From Mesorhizobium sp. (GTDB taxonomy: Bacteria; Pseudomonadota; Alphaproteobacteria; Rhizobiales; Rhizobiaceae), in assembly GCF_024509055.1 (NCBI RefSeq), contig NZ_JANINM010000444.1, positions 1 through 64,000 on the forward strand: a stretch of DNA of 64,000 nucleotides. Reading direction: 5' to 3'. The notes under the pieces were generated by a model. It saw only the letters and a list, made by a program, of their open reading frames with translations, did no database searches and was not told the origin of the DNA. Below are positions 52,228 to 62,700 of the stretch, in pieces. Made by a program: the position numbers and the translations under genes. How positions within the stretch are numbered: position 1 is the first letter of the stretch; every line of letters starts with the position of its first letter.

Positions 52228-53460
52228 TCATTCGTCCGTTATATCGCGAAGCGCCGAACGGATGCGCGGCCGGAGTGCGTTTACAAACGCGTTTGTTCGC
52301 TCCTGAAGCCAATTGAGGGCACGTGCGCGGTCTTCTGGGCTCTCCAAGTCCTTGACGGTGAAGTCCTGCGCAATAATCGGCCTATCGCCCTCGAAATCGA
52401 TATTCACTCCAGGGCCCAGTTCCGCAGCCAATTCTTCCGCCTGAGGGGCCAGCGCCTTTGACGCGCGCTCGCCCACCGAGTTACGGTTTGAGGAAAGGTC
52501 CAGACCGACGCGGTTGGCGCGCATATCACGGTAGACCGTCAGCCAACTTGAGCCACCGGGCAGACCAAACTTGAAGACGACATGACCGCCGAGGGCCGCT
52601 GGAGGGCGCAGCTGATCCGGATCGTCGAGGCGAAGCCCCGACAGGAAATCTTGCCAGAAGCTCTGCCTGATGGCGTTGCGCCGCGCACGGCCAGCTCTTC
52701 TCTCTGGGGACTCGACGGAACCCGAAACTTCCTCCTCGTCGTCCTCAGCCAGAGCCAAGCCATCCGGGAGCGCGATAACGCTCCTCACGATCGTCTGCGT
52801 CTTCGCGAGCACGCGCGGCACGATGATCCGCGCGCCGTCTGCGAATTGGTAGATCGGCATCTCGATGAGGCCCAGGGTGAAATGAAGGCCGGAATGGCCT
52901 TGCAGGTACTCGGCGATCGTCTCGACACCGACACGGATACCATCACCCACGATCAAGAGCAGAAAACGTCCCCGCCTCAAATTTAGTGTCAGCGCATCGT
53001 TGAAGTCTATCTCGTCCACATCATGCCCAGCAGCCCGAACCAGATCCAGGAGGACATTTCCTTTCCCGCCGACCCGCCTGCCCGCCTCGCGCTGCAGGTC
53101 TGACGATGTCCAAAGCGCTAGTTCCTTCGCGTAGTCGAGGATCTGGCCAACAACCTCGCGCCTGCCTTCCGGATTGCGCCAAAGCTTGCATTCAGCGAGC
53201 ACTGGCAGGCCTGTGGGCGTGACCATAAAGTTGTCGATGGGGCCCGCTGGCGTCGACAGCTCTCGGCAAATCGGCACCGGGTTCGCGAAAAGAGGATCGA
53301 TCTCGGCGATGGGCAGACAGGATGGAAAGCGATGAATAAGGTCTTGGATCCCCGCCTCGGACATGCCGTGCCCAGCTCCGCCAAGCTCGAGCAGATTTGC
53401 GGCCACGACGCTCCCACCGTCGCTAGAGATAATCAGCGGCGTTGAATGCTGCCTCGCCAT
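52228..53460 (-). CDS. Predicted PD-(D/E)XK nuclease
   Basis: The 410-aa protein has, at about residues 75-100, a nuclease core: GPIDNFMVTPTGLPVLAECK, with Asp, then Glu-Cys-Lys after the second strand, followed by a helix REVVGQILDYAKELALW with the Q-x-x-x-Y seen in RecB-type nucleases. The remainder is unassigned; a C-terminal block with TVYRDMRANRVGLDLSS and the FTVKDLESPEDRARALNWL helix is typical of DUF4268-like restriction-associated proteins. GGAGGAATGATAT precedes ATG 53460. It follows the helicase gene by 97 bases on the same strand. Confidence 0.6.
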   Translation of the reverse strand: MARQHSTPLIISSDGGSVVAANLLELGGAGHGMSEAGIQDLIHRFPSCLPIAEIDPLFANPVPICRELSTPAGPIDNFMVTPTGLPVLAECKLWRNPEGRREVVGQILDYAKELALWTSSDLQREAGRRVGGKGNVLLDLVRAAGHDVDEIDFNDALTLNLRRGRFLLLIVGDGIRVGVETIAEYLQGHSGLHFTLGLIEMPIYQFADGARIIVPRVLAKTQTIVRSVIALPDGLALAEDDEEEVSGSVESPERRAGRARRNAIRQSFWQDFLSGLRLDDPDQLRPPAALGGHVVFKFGLPGGSSWLTVYRDMRANRVGLDLSSNRNSVGERASKALAPQAEELAAELGPGVNIDFEGDRPIIAQDFTVKDLESPEDRARALNWLQERTNAFVNALRPRIRSALRDITDE

Positions 53461-53557
53461 ATATCATTCCTCCTATCTGAGCGGCGGCTGAACGGAATTC
53501 ATTCAGCGCGCGGATCGCCTCACCGGGCGATTGATTGCTTAGTTCTCGGCGCACTGT

Positions 53558-55789
53558 TTAGCCGCACGGGTAGAGCAGTCCTGCCGCGATCGCTCCAATC
53601 TCTTTCCCAATGTTCGCGCGCGCCTTGGCCCAGAGCCGTCTCAGCAGGGGCTCCGGTACGATGCCGTCGAACTTTGCTGTCCCGAGATTCTCGACGAACT
53701 CCGAAATAGACTGAAGGTCCGGCGGGCGTTCAGCTACCTGCCTTAGGATCGCCGCAGCCTTGTCGGGCGTAGTCTCCAGAACCGTCACGCCGACGTCGTG
53801 CACCGCGCATTCAAGGCCGGCGGCAACTAGCGCGAAGGCAAGAACGGCATTGGCTTCCGTCCCTCTCCAGGTAAGCACGTGCGTGTCCTTCCCCGTCGGC
53901 AGAAACCTGGTGTCTCCCAGCCCGAGCTCCAGATACGCCGCCCTCCCCTGGCGCAGGAAGTCCGCGGCGGCGGCATCGAGATAGGCTGGGATGTCGCCGC
54001 CCTCCAGGACCGCCCGCATCTCGGCCGAGAGCCTGTCGTGGACGGGTTCATTCATCACGTGGTCGAACTGGGGGATCTTTCCGGAACGGTGCCGTTCGAC
54101 CTCGAGCACCTTGCCGCGATCATCCACCGATGCGATGCGCCAGCGCTGTCCCGCGAACGCAATCACCACTCCGACCGCGACCGGGTTCGAGATGGGGATG
54201 GTGCCGAGCGTCAGCCCGCCACAGACGATCCGCCACTCCTCGTCCGTCGAGAACACGGCGTAGAAGTCGCGGCCTGCCGTAAGCCTCTCCCCCATCTCGC
54301 CGAGCATGAGGGTTCCGTCCGGCGCCTGTTCAAGCAGCCGATTTTCCTGGGATGCCATGCCGCGCAGCAGCTCGACGTAGTCGCCCTTTCCGAAGGCGGA
54401 GAGCGGACCTACTGAACATATTGTCTCAAAGAGGCGATCGGCGCGCAGCCCTCCCTCTTGGGCGATCAGGGACAGAGTCTGGTGAAGCGCGACTGTCGCG
54501 ACGGCGTCGACTACCGAAGGCGGCTCGACGAACTTGGCGACGAGCAGGCGCACGGCTGCCACGGCACGCACGGTCTCCAGCCTCAGGTGATCGATCGCGT
54601 CGGAATCCTTCCCGAGGCTCCGCTCGCGGACGTACATGCGAAGGATTGCGGGAACGCCGCGCCGGCGGCCGCTACGCCCCAGGCGCTGGCGAAGCGATGC
54701 GATAGACCGCGGCGCCCCGACCTGAGCCACGGATTTGATCGAGCCGATGTCGATGCCGAGCTCCAAAGTCGTCGTCGCGACCGCGGTCGTCGGCAGGTCA
54801 CCCTTCTTCAGCCTGTCCTCGAGCTCCTCCCGCAACTCCTTCGAAAGGCTGCCATGGTGGGGGAAGAACTCGTTCGGCACTGCGCCGTTTTCAGACCGCG
54901 TCCGCAGCCTGTCCGCAACGGCCTCCACCCGCCTGCGTGACCCGGCGAATATCAGGTTGTTCGCCCCTCGCAGCGTGGCGAACATGTGGTCGGCGATCAG
55001 ATCGAGCGCGACTGGTTTCTCCGCAACCTCCAGCCCGTCGATTTCCTCCGCGTCCTCTCCGTCGGCATACGCCCGTACCTGCAGCCGGAGCTCGGGCGAG
55101 TCCGCCGAAGACTCCACGATCGAAACAGATGCTGGCGCAGCCGGGTTCAGCCAGCCGGCCGCAATGGACAGGTCTCCTATCGTCGCCGAAAGTCCGATCC
55201 GCCTGGCTGGTTTCGTGGACAAGGCATCCAGCCGCCGGAGCAAGGTCGACAGGTGGAGGCCGCGCGGCCCGCTCAGGAAGGCGTGGAGTTCGTCGATTAC
55301 GATGAAGTCCAACGCGCCCAGCATTCTCTTCGCGTCGCCCGGACGGCGCAGAAGCATCGCCTCGATAGATTCCGGAGTTATCAGCACGACCCCGCGCGGA
55401 TCGCGCCTCATCCGCTGCTTGGCGGCTTGCGGCGCGTCTCCGTGCCAACGGACGACATCGATCTCCATCCGCTCGCAGAGGTCGTCCAGGCGGCGAAACT
55501 GGTCGTTGATCAGTGCCTTGAGCGGGCTCACGTAAAGAACTGAAATCCCCGGGTCTTTCCGCGCCGCCAATTTCGTCAGGATAGGCAGGAAAGCGGCTTC
55601 CGTCTTCCCGGCTGCCGTGGCGGCCGCGATCAGGACATCGCTCTGGCCGCCCAGGATCGCTGCGATCGCCTTGCCCTGGACATCGCGGAGTTCCTCCCAC
55701 TTCCGCTCCCAGATCCAGCGCCGGATCGTCTCGTGAAGCCTGTCGAAGCCAGAGGGCGCCTCAGAGCCTGACGGTGGCAAGATCTTCAT
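53558..55789 (-). CDS. sngC: Lhr-type DEAD/DEAH helicase, Shango SngC
   Basis: The 743-aa superfamily 2 helicase has motif I IAAATAAGKTEAAFLP (near residue 57), motif II FIVIDELHAFLSG, motif III GLSATIGD, and motif VI SLRQRLGRSGRRRG, and then an Lhr-like winged helix and a C-terminal region. ATG at 55789 begins MKILPPSGSEAP and overlaps the ATPase gene by 29 bases; the frame extends to 56044 only as a shadow of that gene. As third gene of TerB protein, ATPase, helicase it matches the Shango antiphage system (sngA, sngB, sngC). Confidence 0.8.
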   Translation of the reverse strand: MKILPPSGSEAPSGFDRLHETIRRWIWERKWEELRDVQGKAIAAILGGQSDVLIAAATAAGKTEAAFLPILTKLAARKDPGISVLYVSPLKALINDQFRRLDDLCERMEIDVVRWHGDAPQAAKQRMRRDPRGVVLITPESIEAMLLRRPGDAKRMLGALDFIVIDELHAFLSGPRGLHLSTLLRRLDALSTKPARRIGLSATIGDLSIAAGWLNPAAPASVSIVESSADSPELRLQVRAYADGEDAEEIDGLEVAEKPVALDLIADHMFATLRGANNLIFAGSRRRVEAVADRLRTRSENGAVPNEFFPHHGSLSKELREELEDRLKKGDLPTTAVATTTLELGIDIGSIKSVAQVGAPRSIASLRQRLGRSGRRRGVPAILRMYVRERSLGKDSDAIDHLRLETVRAVAAVRLLVAKFVEPPSVVDAVATVALHQTLSLIAQEGGLRADRLFETICSVGPLSAFGKGDYVELLRGMASQENRLLEQAPDGTLMLGEMGERLTAGRDFYAVFSTDEEWRIVCGGLTLGTIPISNPVAVGVVIAFAGQRWRIASVDDRGKVLEVERHRSGKIPQFDHVMNEPVHDRLSAEMRAVLEGGDIPAYLDAAAADFLRQGRAAYLELGLGDTRFLPTGKDTHVLTWRGTEANAVLAFALVAAGLECAVHDVGVTVLETTPDKAAAILRQVAERPPDLQSISEFVENLGTAKFDGIVPEPLLRRLWAKARANIGKEIGAIAAGLLYPCG

Positions 55790-57080
55790 CCCCACCCTCG
55801 CTTTCGCGGGCGCTGTCGTCCTCCAGGGAGCTGTCGGCATCCGCCGCGATGTCGACACCGCCCACCAACGTCGCCCAGTCCGTTCCAGGGTTCTGCTCAA
55901 GGATTGCCAGCAACTGCACGAACGCCTTGATCGTGTTCCGGGGCGTCCGGAAGTAGGCGTCGCCAACGCGCTTGTTGCAATGCTCCATGAACGCCGGAAG
56001 CGCCTCATCTGGGACGAGGTTCCTTGCCGGATCGCCGGAAGCAAAGACTGCCCGGATGTTCGAAAGCAGGATCAGAAGGTCCTCAGGCGTTAGACTTTGG
56101 AGGCGCAGCACCGGACCGGAAAGATCGACCAGGCCATTCGTCGCGAACGCATTCTCGGAAAGGCGGGACTGCAGGGCCGCGTAGCTGTACAGGCCGCGGC
56201 GGGTGTCCATCAGGAACTCCGGGGTGCCGCCGAAGGCGAAACCGAACCCTCCGAAATTGCCCTGCAACACGTCGTTGAGCATGCGCAGGATCTGCTCGAA
56301 ATTCTGGTTGCGCGCCTGGGCGCTCTGAAGCTTGTACACGTTCACCATCTCGTCGAAGACGACGAACAGGCCGGCGTATCCGGCCAACCGCACGAACGCC
56401 GCCAGCAGCTTGAGGGAATCATAGACGTTGTCGTCATCGATGATGTTGCGCACGCCGAGCGCCTGGCGCGCCTCCGTCTTCGTGGAGTACTCCCCTCGCA
56501 GCCACCGCAGGGCGGAAGCCTTGAGACCTTCGTCGCTCTCCTCGCTTCCCCTCCAATATGCCTTGAGCACCGTCGCGTAATCGTAGCCGCCGACGTATTC
56601 CTGCAAGTTCGCGAGACGCTGGTCGATGATGCGCTCGACTGGCACGCCCGCCTGGCCAGCCTCCTGTATGCAGTCCGTCACGAAGCGCTCGACCACGTTC
56701 GACAACGCGCCGCCGTCGGGCCGGGTCCGCGTGGCCATGTTGCGGACGGCTTCCGCATAGAGCCCCCTCGCCTGACCACCCGTCGCATGAATCCTGCGGT
56801 CTGGCGCAAGGTCGGCATGGATCGTCACGCACTTACGCTCCAGCGCGACCAGCCGCACCAGATTCAAGAAGAAGGTCTTGCCGGCTCCGTATTCGCCTAT
56901 GACGAAACGTATCGCGGCCCCGCCGTCGCAGATGCGGTCGATATCCCGGACCAACGCTCCCACTTCGGCCGCGCGGCCGACCTGAACGTGACGTAGTCCC
57001 GTCTTGGGCACGACCCCGGCGGCCAGCGCCTGCAGAATGGCGTCGCGGTCGCGTCCCTTGATCGTCGTCACACCCGTCAT
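55761..57080 (-). CDS. sngB: BrxD-like P-loop ATPase, Shango SngB
   Basis: The 439-aa protein is a DUF2791/BrxD-type ATPase: RFVIGEYGAGKTFFLNLVRL (Walker A at residues 62-69) and GLFVVFDEMVNVYKL (Walker B), with GLRHVQVGRAAEVGALVRDI at the N-terminus. BREX systems use a relative, BrxD, beside a Lhr-like helicase. Here it stands between a TerB-domain gene (ATGA overlap) and the helicase, which is the Shango order. No BREX methylase, PglZ or BrxC is present. Confidence 0.8.
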   Translation of the reverse strand: MTGVTTIKGRDRDAILQALAAGVVPKTGLRHVQVGRAAEVGALVRDIDRICDGGAAIRFVIGEYGAGKTFFLNLVRLVALERKCVTIHADLAPDRRIHATGGQARGLYAEAVRNMATRTRPDGGALSNVVERFVTDCIQEAGQAGVPVERIIDQRLANLQEYVGGYDYATVLKAYWRGSEESDEGLKASALRWLRGEYSTKTEARQALGVRNIIDDDNVYDSLKLLAAFVRLAGYAGLFVVFDEMVNVYKLQSAQARNQNFEQILRMLNDVLQGNFGGFGFAFGGTPEFLMDTRRGLYSYAALQSRLSENAFATNGLVDLSGPVLRLQSLTPEDLLILLSNIRAVFASGDPARNLVPDEALPAFMEHCNKRVGDAYFRTPRNTIKAFVQLLAILEQNPGTDWATLVGGVDIAADADSSLEDDSARESEGGDEDLATVRL

Positions 57081-59425
57081 GCTTCCACCCTTGCTTGCTG
57101 CAGCTTGTCCCGGAGTTGTTCGACGACGGAAACGCGCTCATCGCCATCGACGACAGGTTCGTCGAACCTGTCGAACCCCCATTCGTTTATCGTTTCGATC
57201 GCGCCGTCGGGCAACAATCGCAGGTTCCGCGCCTCGCCTTCGAATGCCTCGCGGTCCAGCCCGCCGCATTCCACCAGAAGGGCCAGCAGCCTTGCGTGGG
57301 CGCCGTCAAGGCCGACGAACTTCCCTTCCGTGGCCACGAGCTCCCTGACCTGAGGCAAAGCGGCCGGCGGCTCCTCTTCGACGAAGATGCCCGCAAGAAG
57401 CTCCGACACCGCGGTCGTCTCCGACCTGATCCGCTCCAAACGGCCATGATCGATTCTGACACCGCCAGACCGAGATGCGGCAGGTTTCGCGGGGATCGGA
57501 ATGCCTGTAGCCCGCGTCTCGGGCGCGACGGCGACGGGCTCGTCAAGCGCGACCGCCCCGCGATGAAGGGCGGAGTAGAGCTCCTCCAGCGGATAGCCGA
57601 GCGCCTTGTATAGCCGCTCGAGAAACTTGACCTCGTCGGGCGCGGCGTGGCCGTCCGCGAGGACAGCTGATGTGGCCGCCCGAACGGCGCTGGCGCGCGC
57701 GTCCGCTCCGATGCTGCCCAATCTCTTTATGGCCGATTGCTGCGCCGCCGGGTCCCTGAGAAGCGTGCTGGCGTATGCCATCAGCCTTCCGTGCTCGACG
57801 CCGCCCACGCCTGGGAACGAACGGATGTCCGCCTTTATCGACTCGAATTCGGTGGGCTCGACCTTTCCGTCGGAAAGGGCCGCCAGTGCCGCCACCTCCA
57901 CCATTGCCCTGGCGGCACCGTAGGCAGAGGACTCGCCGTCCACGGGAGCGCCATCCCTAGCCTTGAACAGCAGGACATAGCCGTCAGCTTCCAGCCCTCG
58001 CGAACCATATCGGCGGTCCGGCTCGAAGCCGACGTCCAGCTTGTCCATCAAGGCACCGATCTGGTTGCCAAGGCCAGCGCTCAGTTTTCCCTTGGAGGGG
58101 ATCTCCATTCCCAGGGCCTGCGCCAGCCGCGTCACCTTGACCCCGGCAATCTTGTGGTCGCCGAAAAGATCGTCCACGCGTTTCAGCGCCGCCGTCCCGG
58201 TCGCCGAGCCGGACGTCAAGATTTCCTTTGGCAACAGGAAGGCCGCCTCGACGGTGTCCTTGGCCTCCGGTTTCTTCCCGAGAAGGCGGCTGTAGGAGGC
58301 AAGTTCGTCAGTGCAGGCGTTGAGAAGGCCTCTCAGGCCTTCGATCGGCGCGGAAACTGCTGCGATGTCGGGAAGAGCTCCGAACTCGCTGTCGGACAGG
58401 TCTACCCTTCCCCCGAAGCCGCTCGCCGCCCGGTACTCGACTTTGAGCTTCGTTTTCGGCGGGTTGACCTTGAGCCCGTCCGGATAGCGCGACGCGAACC
58501 GCAGGTGCCAGAGTTCGGTAAGTTCCTCAAAGCATCTCGTTGCGGCCGTGCGGAGCTGCGTGTCCGGAAGGGAAAGTGTCCACAGAAGCGCGTCGGTGCT
58601 GTCGAAAGGAAGCTTGGAGCCGAGCTTTCGCCCGAGATGAACCCTTACCGACAGCGGCATCTCGTACCCGTTCCTAAGGTCAGGCGAGAGCGTCGGGCGT
58701 GAAGTGTCCGGATTCGCCATCAAATCCGCCACGCCGAGGAACCTTAATGCGTAGCCGTTGAAGGAGTGGTTCTGACCGTAGACCGTGAGAAGGCGCCGAA
58801 CCTCCGCGGCCATCGCCGGGGCCTCGTTCCTCGCCTCGTCGACAAAGAGGCGGCGTTCGAGTCCGTAGAAGAATATGAACACGTAGCCTATGCCGATCGA
58901 CGGATCGTTCCTGCCTCCTGCGAGCCATTCGAGGTAGGTTCGGCGCGTGCCGGGGGAGATCGACCGATAGGATGGCCAGTAAGGCAACGTCTTGCCTTCA
59001 GGGTCACCCCGTACGGAGCCCACCTGGCATGTTGGATCAACAAGGCAGTTCTCGACTCCGGCATTCCCAAGGAAGTACCCTCCGAGATAGAACATGCCCG
59101 ACTGGATCGTAACTCCCGCCACCCGAACGCTTTCTCCGGCGGACACCCATATTGCCAAAGGCCCTTTGCCGCGACCATTGTCGGTTGCCATCCGATACTC
59201 CTGGACCGGATGCCTTTCCCATTGGTTGCTGCCTTCAGAAAAGCGTCGATCAGGGCGAGATCGAGGGTCCACCCAAGGCTGCTGCGCCGCTGTAGTCGGA
59301 TCGCTCTTTGACGCGAGCCGAGCGACTCGCTGTGAGCGCTGCGGGGCCGCTCCTGCAAGCCTTTGCTTACGTCCCCGATAGATCAGCCACGCGACCAACG
59401 CCGCGCCGATCAGGAACCATTCCAT
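57077..59425 (-). CDS. sngA: Membrane-anchored TerB-domain protein, Shango SngA
   Basis: The 782-aa protein starts MEWFLIGAALVAWLIYRGRK, one membrane anchor, then a TerB-N domain (SGMFYLGGYFLGN; YWPSYRSISPGTRRTYLEWL; IGIGYVFIFFYGLERRL), a central TerB domain around residues 560-680 (VEVAALAALSDGKVEPTEFE) and a TerB-C domain at the end. ATG at 59425 has GGGGGGCG three bases upstream; the frame is open to 59482. It is the first gene of the Shango-like operon. In Shango the TerB protein is thought to be the sensor or membrane-linked part; that is known from the literature only in outline. Confidence 0.82.
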   Translation of the reverse strand: MEWFLIGAALVAWLIYRGRKQRLAGAAPQRSQRVARLASKSDPTTAAQQPWVDPRSRPDRRFSEGSNQWERHPVQEYRMATDNGRGKGPLAIWVSAGESVRVAGVTIQSGMFYLGGYFLGNAGVENCLVDPTCQVGSVRGDPEGKTLPYWPSYRSISPGTRRTYLEWLAGGRNDPSIGIGYVFIFFYGLERRLFVDEARNEAPAMAAEVRRLLTVYGQNHSFNGYALRFLGVADLMANPDTSRPTLSPDLRNGYEMPLSVRVHLGRKLGSKLPFDSTDALLWTLSLPDTQLRTAATRCFEELTELWHLRFASRYPDGLKVNPPKTKLKVEYRAASGFGGRVDLSDSEFGALPDIAAVSAPIEGLRGLLNACTDELASYSRLLGKKPEAKDTVEAAFLLPKEILTSGSATGTAALKRVDDLFGDHKIAGVKVTRLAQALGMEIPSKGKLSAGLGNQIGALMDKLDVGFEPDRRYGSRGLEADGYVLLFKARDGAPVDGESSAYGAARAMVEVAALAALSDGKVEPTEFESIKADIRSFPGVGGVEHGRLMAYASTLLRDPAAQQSAIKRLGSIGADARASAVRAATSAVLADGHAAPDEVKFLERLYKALGYPLEELYSALHRGAVALDEPVAVAPETRATGIPIPAKPAASRSGGVRIDHGRLERIRSETTAVSELLAGIFVEEEPPAALPQVRELVATEGKFVGLDGAHARLLALLVECGGLDREAFEGEARNLRLLPDGAIETINEWGFDRFDEPVVDGDERVSVVEQLRDKLQQARVEA

Positions 59426-59731
59426 GATCGCCCCCCGACCCTCAGGATATTCCGTTGACATCATGGCATGGCTCGCGGGCATTGGACAATCTTCCGGCCA
59501 AGGTTATTGCTGACTGCAAACAACTTCGATCACTGGGCAGCTCGCGATTGGTTGTCGCCACTTAAAATGAGCCAGGCAATAGGCCCAGCTGGCGGCCCCA
59601 GAAGTTCCTGCCGAGCGTGTTGTATTCCCGCTTTTAGGCGCCCTTAAACGGAGAAAGTTTCTCTCGCTAGGGATTATTAACTACAGCGAATGGAAATAGG
59701 CTCCGCGTCAGAAATTTGGGGGGACACCGGC

Positions 59732-62700
59732 ATGCAGCTAGTTGCGGGCGAACTGCGCCTTAGCGCGAGCGACTTGGTGGGGCATCTAAGTTGCCGTCAC
59801 TTGAGCGTACTTGACCGTGCTGTTGCGCAGGGACAGCTCGCAAAGCCCGCCTATTGGGATCCTCAACTGGAGGTTCTACGTGAGCGCGGAGCCGTGCACG
59901 AGCGGAACTTCGTGCAGCATTTGGCCGACAGCGGACTGACGATAACCCGGATCGACGGGGTAGACATCTCTGACGCAGCCGTTGCAGCGACCGTCCAATC
60001 GATGGCGGCCGGCGCCGAGGTCATCGTGCAGGCAGCGTTGCGTAATGGCCGCTGGGGCGGGCGCGCCGATATCCTGCGGCGCATCGAGAAGCCAAGCAAC
60101 CTTGGCTCCTGGTCGTACGAGGTGCTCGACACCAAGCTGGCGAGGGAAACGAAGGCCGGGACGGTGCTCCAGCTCTGCCTCTACTCGGACCTGCTGGAAC
60201 GCGCACAGGGCCTCGCGCCGGATCAGATGCACGTGGTTGCCCCCTGGTCCGACTTCATTCCGCAGACTTTCCGCTTCGCCGACTACGCTGCCTACTATCG
60301 CCAGGTTAAGCGGCGCTTCGAGCAGTCGCTGGAGCAGGAGAACGCTCCTGCAACATACCCCGACCCGACCGAGCACTGCGACGTCTGCCGCTGGCATGAC
60401 GCCTGCGATCGCAAGAGGCGCGAGGACGACCACCCTTCCCTGATCGCCGGCGCGACGAAGGTCCAGATCAACGAGTTCGCGCAGCGCGGCGCATCGACGA
60501 TGGCCGGCATCGCGGCTGTCGCCCTTCCTCTTCCTTGGCGACCCGAGCGCGGATCGGTCGGCTCTTACGATCGAGTGCGGGAGCAGGCGCGCGTGCAGGT
60601 CGAGGCCCGGGAAACCGGAGCGCGACGGATCGAGATGCTTGAGATCGAGCCGGGGTGCGGGTTGGCACGCCTCCCCGAGCCATCCGCCGGCGACATCTTC
60701 CTGGACCTCGAAGGCGATCCTTTCGTGGGAGAGCACGGCCTGGAGTACCTCTTCGGCTATCTGTGCAACGACGGTCACGGCCAAAGCGTCTACATCGGCG
60801 ACTGGGCATTAAGCAGGACCGAGGAACGGCAGGCTTTCGAGCGGTTCGTCGATTTCGTCATGGCGCGCTGGCAGGCGTATCCGGAGCTGCACATCTACCA
60901 CTACGCTCCCTATGAGCCGGCGGCGCTCAAGCGGCTTATGGGGAGGTATGGCACGCGCGAAGACGAGATTGACCGCATGCTGCGGGCAAAGCTCTTCGTC
61001 GACCTCTATTCGGTTGTCCGCCACGGCGTGCGCGCTAGCGTGGAGAGCTACTCCATCAAGCGCCTCGAGCCATTTTACGGCTTCGTAAGGCGGGTGCCTC
61101 TCACCGACGCAAACAGCGCGCTCTCCAGCTTTCAGGCCAATCTCGAACTCGGCGACGTCGGGTCCATCAGCGAGGAAACCCGAGCGACCGTGCGCGGCTA
61201 CAACGAGGATGACTGCCTATCGACGGCCGTCCTCCGTGCATGGTTAGAGGATCGGCGGGCCGAAGCCATCGCCGCTGGAGTGGACGTACCGCGACCCGCG
61301 GCCGGCGATGACGGCGCGCCGAACGAGAACGTCGCCGCCTGGCTTGCGCGCATCGCTCCCGTCATCGAGCAGCTTCTGCAAGGCATCCCTGACGATCCTG
61401 CCGAACGCTCGGAAGAGCAGCAGGCCCGCTGGCTGCTTGCCAACCTGCTCGATTGGCATCGGCGGGAAGTCAAGGCGACCTGGTGGGAGCTCTTTCGCCT
61501 TGCGGCCGTATCTGCCGAAGAGCTGCTCGACGAACGGGCGGGACTGTCGGGACTTGTGTTCGTCGGGGAAGCCGGCGGAACGGCTCGGGCGCCTATCCAT
61601 CGCTACAGTTACCCGAAGCAGGAGACTTCCCTGCGCGGTGGCGAAGACCTTCGCAATTGCGGCGGCGAGAAGCTCGGATCGGTCGCAGCGATTTCGCTTG
61701 AGGAGCGGACGGTCGACATCAAGAAGCGGCAGGACAGCGCGACCCTCCACCCTGAAGCCGTTTTCGCCCACAAGGTCGTCGGCGCCGAGGTCATTGCGAA
61801 AGCGCTCCTCCGCATTGGCGAGCACGTTGTCGCGAACGGGATCGAAGGCCCCGGCCCGTACCAGGCCGCCCGGGATCTTCTGTTGAGGCGGCCGCCTCCC
61901 GTCGGCGGCCATTCCATCAGAGAGGCAGGCGAGAGCACGCTGGATGCCGCGTTGCGGCTGGCGGGGCATCTCGGGGAAGGCGTCTTGCCCGTCCAGGGAC
62001 CGCCGGGCGCCGGAAAAACCTTCACGGCGGCGCGGATGATCTGCGCTCTCGTGCGGCAAGGCAAGACGGTCGGGATCACCGCAAACAGCCACAAGGTCAT
62101 CCGGAACCTCATCGACAAGGTCATCGAGGAAGCGGATGGGCTCGGCGTCGATCTCCAGTGCTGTCACAAGGCCGACGAGGAAGAAGAAGAACACCATCGC
62201 CTGACCATCGCCCGCCGCAGCGAAGACCTCATCGCGGCGATCGGCCATGGCGTACACGTCGGAGGAGGAACAGCTTGGCTCTGGTCGCACCCCGACGCCT
62301 TTGAGGCGGTAGACGTGCTTTTCGTAGACGAGGCGGCCCAGATGGCCCTCCCGAACGTGCTCGCCGTCTCGCAGGCTGCGAAGACGCTTGTCCTCGTGGG
62401 TGACCCGCAACAGCTCGACCAGCCGATTCAGGGCAGCCACCCTGACGGCTGTGACGTATCAGCCCTCGACCACATCCTCGACGGCGCCCAAACCATTCCG
62501 GCGGATCGCGGCCTGTTCCTTGACGAAACGTGGCGGCTGCACCCCGACATCTGCAGGTTCACGTCCCAGCTCTTCTACGCGGAGGAACTCCATCCTCGCC
62601 AGGGGCTGGAGCGCCAGTTCATCGGCGGCGACACGCGCGTGTCAGGCGCCGGCCTCCGGTGGCAGCCCGTCGAGCACCACGGCAACCAGAGCAATTCGCC

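Noticed and set aside
53558-59425. BREX system
   Set aside because: The ATPase and helicase resemble BrxD and BrxHI, but there is no PglZ, methylase, BrxC or BrxL in the window; the TerB protein points to Shango instead.
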